Assembly (NCBI GenBank): GCA_009775355.1
Contig: VSPN01000062.1
Coordinates: 1-9,344 of the forward strand
DNA: 9,344 bases
Origin: Muribaculaceae bacterium
GTDB lineage: Bacteria > Bacteroidota > Bacteroidia > Bacteroidales > Muribaculaceae
Direction of reading: 5' to 3'
The translations under genes were made by a program, and so were the position numbers. Position 1 is the stretch's first letter; the number at the start of each line of letters is the position of its first letter. Positions 1 to 5,629 of this stretch are shown one piece after another. A model generated the notes under the pieces. That model was not told where the DNA came from. It saw only the letters and a program-made list of their open reading frames with translations, and did not search any database.

Positions 1-96
1 GAACTTGACCATTCGGTCGGTCTGCTGAAAGATATGCCTTGCGGCAGCTATGCGGAAAGGGAATCTCCGGCAGAGGAATGGATTGTGAACGGTTAA
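1..96 (+). CDS. C-terminal end of an unidentified protein (partial)
   Basis: An open frame enters from the left edge and ends at a TAA at 94-96, giving 31 residues that finish in EEWIVNG. Codon usage looks like the neighbouring genes and the next gene starts 10 bp later, so this is probably the first visible gene of the operon that continues to 1573. The fragment is too short and featureless (no membrane segment, no motif I recognise) to assign a family. Confidence 0.6.
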   Translation, partial: ELDHSVGLLKDMPCGSYAERESPAEEWIVNG

Positions 97-106
97 GCAG
101 GAAAAT

Positions 107-532
107 ATGAAAAAGACTGTTTATCGTTCTAAAATCGACTGGTGGGTCTGGCTTGTGACAGTAGGCTTTCTCGCTGTTATATGGCTATCGGCTATCGGCA
201 TGTCATGGTGGTATGTCGTTTTTGTTTGCGGAGGTATGACTTTGCTCTATGCTTGGCTTATGTTCGGTTGCTGGTATGAAATAGACGGTGAAGACATCGT
301 GATTTATCAGTTCTTCAGACCTACACGTCTGCCAATATCCAAAATCAAGGACGTTAAGAAAACCTCCGGTTATCTCGCTACAGCCGGCATGTCACACCTT
401 CGAGTCTCGATAAGTTTCACAGACCGCTCGGTGTTGAAAAGCTATGCTCCGATTGAAATCTCTCCGAAAGACCGTGATGGATTCATGACACAGCTTAAAT
501 CTATCAATCCCAATATTGAAATATTATGCTGA
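107..532 (+). CDS. Membrane-anchored bacterial PH-domain protein
   Basis: The 141-residue protein has two hydrophobic helices near the N-terminus (about residues 12-32 and 34-55), followed by a cytoplasmic domain of about 85 residues. That domain starts with WYEIDGEDIVIY and contains the segment LPISKIKDVKK and the motif EISPKDRDGF near residues 117-126. This order (two helices, Y-x-I-D-G strand, I-x-x-I-x-x-V, S-P-K-D) fits the bacterial PH-domain family once called DUF1200 (bPH_4). The family has no established biochemical role; a membrane-associated scaffold or sensor is only a guess. The start is the first ATG after the upstream stop, with a purine-rich AGGAAA just before it. The 3' end overlaps the next gene by 7 bp. 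Confidence 0.8.
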   Translation: MKKTVYRSKIDWWVWLVTVGFLAVIWLSAIGMSWWYVVFVCGGMTLLYAWLMFGCWYEIDGEDIVIYQFFRPTRLPISKIKDVKKTSGYLATAGMSHLRVSISFTDRSVLKSYAPIEISPKDRDGFMTQLKSINPNIEILC

Positions 533-747
533 GCAATCGAGTAAAACGAAATATATGGCTGACGTTAACTATCATGTCAGGATTGACCGTGATTGACCGA
601 GCGGTACGCATTGTGGATGGTTCGGTTGAATGGTGGAACCTTTTATCCTCCATCATTATAACAGCACTATGCGCAAAGTTCTATATGTGTTATCGAAAGC
701 AGGTTAAACGTGGCAATCTCTTTGGCCGAGTCAAAATATTCAGATGA
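526..747 (+). CDS. Small two-helix membrane protein, hypothetical
   Basis: The 73-residue product has two hydrophobic stretches, about residues 9-24 and 37-56, and a strongly basic C-terminal tail (CYRKQVKRGNLFGRVKIFR). By the positive-inside rule the tail should be cytoplasmic. No catalytic motif or known family is visible. It overlaps the PH-domain gene by 7 bp and the following gene by the 4-bp ATGA, so translation is probably coupled on both sides. The coupling and the membrane topology support a real gene despite its length. It may be a partner of the PH-domain protein, since both are small membrane proteins of one operon; that is inference. Confidence 0.65.
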   Translation: MLSNRVKRNIWLTLTIMSGLTVIDRAVRIVDGSVEWWNLLSSIIITALCAKFYMCYRKQVKRGNLFGRVKIFR

Positions 748-977
748 TTCAGATAGGCAGATATAAACTTGGATTCGCGCCGCTGTCGATGATAGTTGTT
801 TTCATAGTCCTCTCGGTGTGTGCCATTGTCGCGGCATTCCATCAGGCACGACCGGAATGTCCTATGCCTTTGTCACACATCATCATAATCAATGAAGGTA
901 TGGTTCTGTTGGCAACTCTGGTTTATGGCATATTCGTTCATTTCGCTATTGCAATAATCAACAAACTAAGGAAGTAA
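744..977 (+). CDS. Small two-helix membrane protein, hypothetical
   Basis: The 77-residue product has hydrophobic segments at about residues 12-33 and 46-72, separated by a short loop with two prolines and a cysteine (ARPECPMPLSH), and ends in the basic tail NKLRK. I do not recognise the family. It begins inside the stop of the previous gene (ATGA at 744-747), and its TAA shares one base with the ATG of the acetyltransferase gene (TAATG at 975-979). This packing makes it a near-certain member of the operon. Its topology resembles that of the preceding small protein, but I see no convincing sequence similarity between the two. Confidence 0.65.
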   Translation: MIQIGRYKLGFAPLSMIVVFIVLSVCAIVAAFHQARPECPMPLSHIIIINEGMVLLATLVYGIFVHFAIAIINKLRK

Positions 978-1573
978 TGGAAGAAATCAGAATAGACGTA
1001 ACAAAACAGACTCCCGAAGAATTGGCTCTTGCCAACGAACATGCACAACTCATATTCAGGTTCAATCACACCATGCCGGGGACAACCGAATATGATGAGT
1101 TGATGCACCGTATTTTCCCCTCGATGGGAGAAGGCAGCAGAGTCATAGCCCCACTTACAGCCGTCAGACCCCACATGGTCAAGATTGGCAGAAACGTAGT
1201 GGTAATGCCCGGATGTCTGATGATGTCAGCCGGAGGCATAACAATCGATGACGGTGCTCAGATAGCCGCCAACGTTCAGCTCATATCCAACAATCATGAC
1301 CTATATGAGCGACAGGTCATAACCTGTAAGCCTGTTCACATCGGCAAAAACGCATGGATTGGCGCCGGAGCCACAATACTACCCGGTGTCACAATTGGCG
1401 ACAATGCCGTGGTCGGAGCGGCAAGCGTCGTAACCAGGGACGTGCCAGCTGATACTATCGTGGCAGGTAATCCCGCAAAGTTCATAAAGCGCATACCGCC
1501 TCGTCCTGAGTGCTTTGCCATCAATGAAGATGACGAAACAATTCAGCTCGGACTTGACAGTTGTGATGATTAA
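977..1573 (+). CDS. Hexapeptide-repeat sugar O-acetyltransferase (maltose/galactoside acetyltransferase-like)
   Basis: The 198-residue protein has the layout of the LacA/Maa/NodL acetyltransferases. A helical N-terminal part (about residues 12-60, diverged from the Mac domain) is followed by a left-handed beta helix of imperfect hexapeptides (IGRNVV, ITIDDGAQIAANV, IGKNAWIGAGATILPGVTIGDNAVVGAASVV), ending in the typical VPADTIVAGNPAK and a short tail. The family moves acetyl groups from acetyl-CoA to a sugar hydroxyl in the cytoplasm as a trimer. The expected catalytic histidine is H107 in SNNHDLY. The usual HPxD surroundings are replaced by NNHD, so the sugar acceptor cannot be inferred. An acidic tail (INEDDETIQLGLDSCDD) is extra compared with short family members. 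The gene ends 7 bp before the converging WYL gene. Confidence 0.9.
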   Translation: MEEIRIDVTKQTPEELALANEHAQLIFRFNHTMPGTTEYDELMHRIFPSMGEGSRVIAPLTAVRPHMVKIGRNVVVMPGCLMMSAGGITIDDGAQIAANVQLISNNHDLYERQVITCKPVHIGKNAWIGAGATILPGVTIGDNAVVGAASVVTRDVPADTIVAGNPAKFIKRIPPRPECFAINEDDETIQLGLDSCDD

Positions 1574-1580
1574 AACAAAT

Positions 1581-2504
1581 TCAGGAGTCCCATTGAGGGA
1601 GAGTTGAACTATCATTGTCAAGTCGCGTAGGCATGGCCCGACTCCATCCGAGTAATTCGTCTTTTAGATGTTGCGGGAATATTATCTCTATCCATCCAGC
1701 ACGGGAGAATATTGCGGCAAGAAAATCAGTGGTTGGACGGAGATATAGCTCAAAATCAATAGTATCTTCCGTCGAACTGATTTCATGCTGTGTATGATGT
1801 AACGGGAGGTCACGCAGATAATAGCGTTCCTGACCATGCGCCCGGAGAATGACTCTCTCGGGTTTTACGCGTGAGTCGGTCATCATTCCAAAATACTCAT
1901 CGAAATATGCCTCACAATCAAAATCTTTAGGCATTTTGAATTTTAGTTCTGATGCGCTCACCTTGACAATTCGGTCAAATGAGAATAATCTGAATTTATC
2001 GTCAAAATGCCCAAGAAGATACCATCGTTGTTTGTAAAGACGTATGCAGTAAGGCTCGATCAGATAATTCCGTTCAGACTTACCATATCCCTGATATGTG
2101 AGTTCTATCTGTCGGTTTTCTTTCATCGCCTCGATTATGGTCTGCAATGTATCTCCAGCAAATGGAATAGGTTCGAGCAGTATTCGATTCTGAATCGAGC
2201 GGCTTTCTGTTATCATATTGTTGACCGCGAGCGACGATACCATCCAGTTCATTACAGAGCCGAGACTGTCAGCGTTCGCTATATAATAGACATTTCCGTT
2301 TGAACGGTCACATTCAATGTCTATTCCAAAGATTTCCTGTACCGCCTAGCGGTGGCGATTGAAGGTGGACCGGGGCATCGGTGAACCATTGTTCAACTCA
2401 CTTCTTTCCCAGCGATCCGATAAATCTTCAAGCGTAATCTTACCGGCCTGCCAAATAGTTTTGACAAGCCATACATATTCCCTGAATATATCTGATGTCC
2501 TCAT
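1581..2504 (-). pseudogene. WYL-domain transcriptional regulator interrupted by an in-frame amber codon
   Basis: Read on the minus strand from the ATG at 2504, one frame runs for 307 codons to a TGA at 1581-1583, broken only by a TAG at 2348-2346 (codon 53). Residues 1-52 carry the helix-turn-helix expected of this family (ITLEDLSDRW, then MPRSTFNRHR). After the stop the frame continues with AVQEIFGIDIECDRSNG and the WYL domain (about 119-189, with the W-Y-L residues at 161-163 in RWYLLGH) and a C-terminal WCX-like part (about 214-289). WYL proteins are ligand-responsive regulators binding DNA through the N-terminal domain. The stop differs from a glutamine codon CAG by one base. Translation restarting at the ATG at 2252 would give 223 residues without the DNA-binding part. 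A recent nonsense mutation is likeliest; readthrough or a sequencing error cannot be excluded. Confidence 0.8.
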
Positions 2505-2508
2505 AAGG

Positions 2509-2539
2509 CAAATGTAAATATAAATCCTGGGATCAAAAA
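2509..2539 (-). promoter_or_regulatory. Candidate promoter of the WYL gene (TACATTTG box)
   Basis: On the minus strand TTTTTG (2539-2534) is followed after 17 bp by TACATTTG (2516-2509), a perfect match to the Bacteroidota minus-7 consensus TAnnTTTG. The minus-33 spacing is a little short. The ATG follows the box after only 4 bp (CCTT), so the predicted transcript start is at or next to the start codon and the message would be nearly leaderless. The short inverted repeat ATCC-TG-GGAT (2524-2533) lies between the two boxes and could be an operator, though it is short enough to be chance. Confidence 0.55.
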
Positions 2540-2603
2540 GACCGACACATAGAAGAAACCTTCCTCTATTTCAACCCGACGGAGAAATAATCCACTCATC
2601 AGC

Positions 2604-2646
2604 AAGACAGGCAACCTCGACAATCACTGCCGGGGTTGCCTGTCTT
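2604..2646. terminator. Perfect 13-bp hairpin, probable intrinsic terminator
   Basis: AAGACAGGCAACC (2604-2616) and its exact reverse complement GGTTGCCTGTCTT (2634-2646) enclose a 17-nt loop. The stop codon of the minus-strand small barrel gene lies 24 bp away, the right place for its terminator. The better T-rich tail (TGTTTGTATG after 2646) lies on the plus-strand side, so it may work in both directions or better on plus. The stretch 2505-2670 otherwise holds only the WYL promoter. Confidence 0.65.
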
Positions 2647-2670
2647 TGTTTGTATGATTAAGCTGTTTCC

Positions 2671-3315
2671 TCAGAAACTATATGAACAGGAAATATAGGC
2701 TCCCTGCATAAAGGTTTTCTTTGGGTAGAATTTTTCAAAAGAAACTCCATTGTAAGACAAATGTCGATACTGGCTGTACACATCGAGGTTAGACATCATA
2801 TAACCTGCACTTATACCGCATTGTCCCATATCAAGACTTACTCCTATGCGTAAATCCAGAGCTAGCCATTGACCTTTGGTTGTGCTGATATAGTAATATT
2901 CTGTAGCGGGCCAGTTATGAGTGGATTCGATGCAGACACGCTGATAGGGAATATTAAGCATTACTCCCGGTTCTGCAAAGATAGACCAGGAACATGCACG
3001 ATATTTCAAGGCAGGAGTTTTCAAAAGGACAGATGGTCGTATATATAAATTCCACGGCTTGTTATCGTCCTCGTCAATGTTCCAACTTTTGCCCGATGCC
3101 CAACCGTCCTCATACCAGACTTCCCATGAGCCGACAGAGCCACCCAAACCGATGTGTCTGTTGAACATATAATGATATGAGAACTCAAGCTGCCACGAAT
3201 CGGACGATGTCACTGCGCCGTTGAATCCTACGCGATGGTGCGTTTTCTCTTCTATGCCCTTCGCAAAAATGAATAATGGGCTTATGATAAAAACAACAAA
3301 TAGTAGCTTTCTCAT
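2671..3315 (-). CDS. Small outer-membrane beta-barrel protein, hypothetical
   Basis: The 214-residue protein begins with a clear signal peptide (MRKLLFVVFIISPLFIFAKG), so the start at 3315 is preferred over an in-frame ATG at 3378 that would add 21 non-hydrophobic residues and overlap the response-regulator gene. The mature part alternates polar and aromatic residues in repeated beta strands (LEFSYHYMF, HIGLGGSVGSWEVWY, WNLYIRPSVLL, SIFAEPGVML, LALDLRIGVSLD, ISAGYMM) and ends in ISCSYSF, with the terminal phenylalanine expected by the BAM machinery. About eight to ten strands fit the length. The gene starts 4 bp after the stop of the response regulator and is surely co-transcribed with it. 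Its position suggests an output, or an accessory sensor, of the two-component system. No specific family is recognised. Confidence 0.8.
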   Translation of the reverse strand: MRKLLFVVFIISPLFIFAKGIEEKTHHRVGFNGAVTSSDSWQLEFSYHYMFNRHIGLGGSVGSWEVWYEDGWASGKSWNIDEDDNKPWNLYIRPSVLLKTPALKYRACSWSIFAEPGVMLNIPYQRVCIESTHNWPATEYYYISTTKGQWLALDLRIGVSLDMGQCGISAGYMMSNLDVYSQYRHLSYNGVSFEKFYPKKTFMQGAYISCSYSF

Positions 3316-3319
3316 TTTT

Positions 3320-4003
3320 TTACTGTGGAATAACAGACAAGATATATCCTTTCTTTTTGATAGATGTGATTGTGACACGAGGGTCTGTAATAAGGCGGCG
3401 GATATATGTTATCTGCACATTAAGTGCAAGAGAGTTAGAGTAACTTGCGTCACCCCATATCTTTTCTAGAATGGTGTCGCGTTCAACAGGTTTGCCAAGG
3501 TTTTCGACGAGCATCTGAAGGATTTCTGTCTGACGCACCGACAGCGAGTGTGTCTCGCCCCTGTAGGTCAGCGAGGAAAGATTCGGACGGAAAACAGTAT
3601 CTCCCAACTGATACTCGACATCCTGATTCACGGTCATGCTCTCAAATCTCTCGCCAATTTTGGCTATCAGTTCTTCTGGATAGAAGGGTTTAGGGATATA
3701 GTCATTCCCTTTTAGTGAAAAACCATGAAGCCGGTCAACCTTGTCGGTACGGTCAGTTAAAAAGAATATAATCACACGTTTGTCATTCTCACGTATGATT
3801 CTTGCCATCTCAAAACCATCAAGTTCGGGCATATTTATGTCGAGCAAAATGAGATCCGGATGTATTTCACGATACATTTCCAATCCTACCTTAACGTTGT
3901 TGGCATATATTACCTCATAACCTTCTGCCTCAATGAATCGTTTGAGCAACATCGAGTTCTTGAGGTCATCATCAACTAAGAGAATCTTTATCGTTTTCAT
4001 CAT
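3320..4003 (-). CDS. OmpR-family DNA-binding response regulator
   Basis: The 227-residue protein has a receiver domain (about 5-120) with the acidic pocket D11-D12-D13, phosphoacceptor D55 in LILLDINMPELDG, switch threonine T83 and conserved lysine K105 in PKPF. A winged-helix DNA-binding domain follows (about 130-225: LSVRQTEILQMLVENLGKPVERDTILEKIWG, recognition-helix region NVQITYIRRLI, wing ITSIKKKGYIL). The kinase upstream is expected to phosphorylate D55, and the phosphorylated dimer normally binds tandem direct repeats. The start is ATGATG at 4003-3998; the first ATG overlaps the kinase TGA as ATGA, so translation is coupled. The most plausible target is the 11-bp repeat array at 5516-5559 in front of the divergent genes. 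This is a standard-length, intact regulator. Confidence 0.95.
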   Translation of the reverse strand: MMKTIKILLVDDDLKNSMLLKRFIEAEGYEVIYANNVKVGLEMYREIHPDLILLDINMPELDGFEMARIIRENDKRVIIFFLTDRTDKVDRLHGFSLKGNDYIPKPFYPEELIAKIGERFESMTVNQDVEYQLGDTVFRPNLSSLTYRGETHSLSVRQTEILQMLVENLGKPVERDTILEKIWGDASYSNSLALNVQITYIRRLITDPRVTITSIKKKGYILSVIPQ

Positions 4004-5454
4004 TGCGGCAGTTTAATTGTGAAACATGTTCCTTGTCCTAAGGTGCTTTCTGCTGAAATTTCACCACCGTGAGCCTCAACAAGCAACTTCACATATGCCA
4101 GACCAAGTCCCATACCGGGTTGCTCTCCGACGGAAGCCTTTCCGCGAAAGAACCGCTGGAATATATGCTTTAGGTCGCCGGACGGTATGCCATTGCCGTT
4201 ATCGCTGATACTAAGCACTACCTCTCCTTTATCCGCATTTGCAGATGCCTTGATTTCCACCGAATCCCCAGAATATTTAACGGCATTCTCCACAAGATTA
4301 TTGAGTATATTATAAAAATGCGAACGGTCGGCAGAGACAACAATATCAGATGCAATCTCATTATGAACAACCACATCTTTCCCTGACGGTCTTATTGTGG
4401 CAGCAGCCACTGTGTCAAACAAATCATGCAGGTTAACGCTTTGGATATTCAGCGGAATCTGTTCCACGTTATTGAAAGTGATGTCGCGTAACTTAGAGAA
4501 ATAGGCAGATAGATTGTCAAGGGCTGTTCGCGTTTCCGACAATAATACCTTCCGTATTTCTGGGTCATCCACCATTTGCTTATTATCCAATCCTGACACG
4601 CACATTTTCAAAGTCGATATCGGTCGTTTCAGCTCGTGAATCATTGTAGTTATGAAGCTATTGCGCATATTGTCAAGACGTGACAGCCTGATTATTGTCT
4701 TGATTTGCCATATTAGGCAAAGGATGAGTAATATTGATAATACGAAAGCAAGTACAAGAGTCCATCCCATCTCTCTGACAATGTCGGCAGTAGGAATCTT
4801 GCAATCGATTATAACGGCCTTGCGTTCAAGTTCTGAATAAGGGCTGATAATCTGAAAATGTGGATAGACAAAGGATTTATGACCGTACATGGCCGATTTC
4901 CACATAATGCTGTCGGTTGTAGTCAGCGAGAGTACAGCATTGATATTTTCTTTCTTCAATAAGGAGTCGAGCCCCTGAATGGTAAATGGAGATTGAACTT
5001 CCAATTCAAAATTTCGCATTGCAGCCCATGCGGCACCATCCGATGGTGCCGTTGATGCGTCTATAGATAGTTTTTTCTCCTCAATCCGTTGGAGACTGTC
5101 TGAAACAATTTCTGCCAGTCGTTCTTTTTCCTCATCCGTAAGATTACGTTCTTCATCAATGCCTAATAGTTTTCGCCCGTTAAAAGAAGATGATACTGTA
5201 ACCTTTCGTGACGTATTTCCGGCAGAGTCGACACCGTGGCTCATGCTATAAGACGTATTGATGTCGCCGGTTCCTTTTTTGTCCCTTTCCTTGTTATACT
5301 CGACTATGACATCAGCAATAACAGCTTCCGTATGGTGTTCATATTCACGTAGCGAAAACTCATACCTGCCATAGAGCCAATACATCTGCATTCCAAGGAA
5401 AGCCGTGATGGCTGCTATTGTGACTATATATAGCGTCTTAATCCGTTTTTCCAT
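4000..5454 (-). CDS. Membrane sensor histidine kinase
   Basis: The 484-residue kinase has a first membrane helix at about 8-29, a periplasmic sensor region of about 200 residues (30-228), a second helix at about 230-253, then HisKA (about 258-325) and HATPase (about 375-484). The phosphorylated histidine is H273 in the H-box MIHELKRPIST. The ATP-binding motifs are complete: N-box NILNNLVENAVKYS (382-395), G1 DNGNGIP (418-424), F-box FQRFFRG, G2 GMGLGL (447-452) and G3 GQG (473-475). There is no HAMP or PAS domain. The sensor region has a hydrophilic, charged segment (about 52-135) and matches no fold I know. It is the first gene of the operon with the response regulator and small barrel, and diverges from the GLPGLI operon, the usual arrangement for a local target. 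Confidence 0.95.
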   Translation of the reverse strand: MEKRIKTLYIVTIAAITAFLGMQMYWLYGRYEFSLREYEHHTEAVIADVIVEYNKERDKKGTGDINTSYSMSHGVDSAGNTSRKVTVSSSFNGRKLLGIDEERNLTDEEKERLAEIVSDSLQRIEEKKLSIDASTAPSDGAAWAAMRNFELEVQSPFTIQGLDSLLKKENINAVLSLTTTDSIMWKSAMYGHKSFVYPHFQIISPYSELERKAVIIDCKIPTADIVREMGWTLVLAFVLSILLILCLIWQIKTIIRLSRLDNMRNSFITTMIHELKRPISTLKMCVSGLDNKQMVDDPEIRKVLLSETRTALDNLSAYFSKLRDITFNNVEQIPLNIQSVNLHDLFDTVAAATIRPSGKDVVVHNEIASDIVVSADRSHFYNILNNLVENAVKYSGDSVEIKASANADKGEVVLSISDNGNGIPSGDLKHIFQRFFRGKASVGEQPGMGLGLAYVKLLVEAHGGEISAESTLGQGTCFTIKLPQ

Positions 5455-5458
5455 AATG

Positions 5459-5488
5459 CAAAATTACGAAATTATCATCGGTCACGAA
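5459..5488 (-). promoter_or_regulatory. Candidate promoter of the kinase operon (TAATTTTG box)
   Basis: On the minus strand TAATTTTG (5466-5459) matches TAnnTTTG exactly. A weak minus-33 element TTCG lies at 5488-5485, with 18 bp between. Only CATT separates the box from the ATG at 5454, so the expected start of transcription is essentially the start codon. The arrangement is the same as in front of the WYL gene (TACATTTG, CCTT, ATG). Confidence 0.5.
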
Positions 5489-5497
5489 GACACTCTA

Positions 5498-5514
5498 TCA
5501 GACTATTTGTCTGA
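5498..5514. promoter_or_regulatory. 17-bp palindrome, candidate operator
   Basis: TCAGAC (5498-5503) and GTCTGA (5509-5514) are exact reverse complements around TATTT. The site lies about 45-60 bp upstream of the kinase start and one base before the 11-bp repeat array, in the middle of the divergent control region. It could bind a dimeric regulator; a loop of 5 and a stem of 6 also make a weak hairpin, but no gene reads into it. Confidence 0.4.
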
Positions 5515-5515
5515 C

Positions 5516-5559
5516 AGTAATAATTTAGTAATAATTCCCTAATGTTTGAGTAATGATTA
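5516..5559 (+). promoter_or_regulatory. Four direct repeats with 11-bp period, candidate response-regulator binding array
   Basis: AGTAATAATT occurs at 5516-5525 and again exactly at 5527-5536. AGTAATGATT (one mismatch) lies at 5549-5558, precisely two further periods on. The unit between (5538-5547, CCTAATGTTT) keeps TAAT and the final TT. OmpR/PhoB-type regulators bind head-to-tail repeats with about 11-bp spacing, so this is what an operator for the divergent response regulator should look like. The array ends one base before the minus-33 region of the GLPGLI promoter, a position suited to activation. Confidence 0.65.
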
Positions 5560-5594
5560 TTTTCGTCGCGACGGCAGAAGCCGGGCTAACTTTG
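5560..5594 (+). promoter_or_regulatory. Candidate promoter of the GLPGLI operon (TAACTTTG box)
   Basis: TAACTTTG (5587-5594) matches TAnnTTTG exactly. The minus-33 element is poor (TTTTCG, 5560-5565, with 21 bp between), as expected for a promoter needing an activator, and the 11-bp array abuts it. A start near 5600 would leave about 30 nt before the ATG at 5630. A perfect 10-bp palindrome CGTCGCGACG (5564-5573) lies between the two boxes. Confidence 0.6.
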
Positions 5595-5629
5595 CAGCGT
5601 CAATCAGAAACAACAAAAACTCAAACGAT

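Noticed and set aside
1581..2504. Altered genetic code explaining the amber codon
   Set aside because: TGA ends several genes here and no other gene has an in-frame TAG. A single case gives no support for reassignment.
2507..2590. Plus-strand open frame ending in FLYFNPTEK
   Set aside because: It has no start codon, is only 27 codons long, overlaps the WYL promoter and shows no recognisable motif. It is mentioned only as a possible relic.
3316..3378. N-terminal extension of the small barrel protein
   Set aside because: The added 21 residues are polar, overlap the response-regulator gene and bury the signal peptide that starts at 3315.
5546..5629. N-terminal extension of the GLPGLI protein from a TTG codon
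   Set aside because: It would run through the promoter box TAACTTTG and push the signal peptide inside the protein; the ATG at 5630 directly precedes a normal signal peptide.
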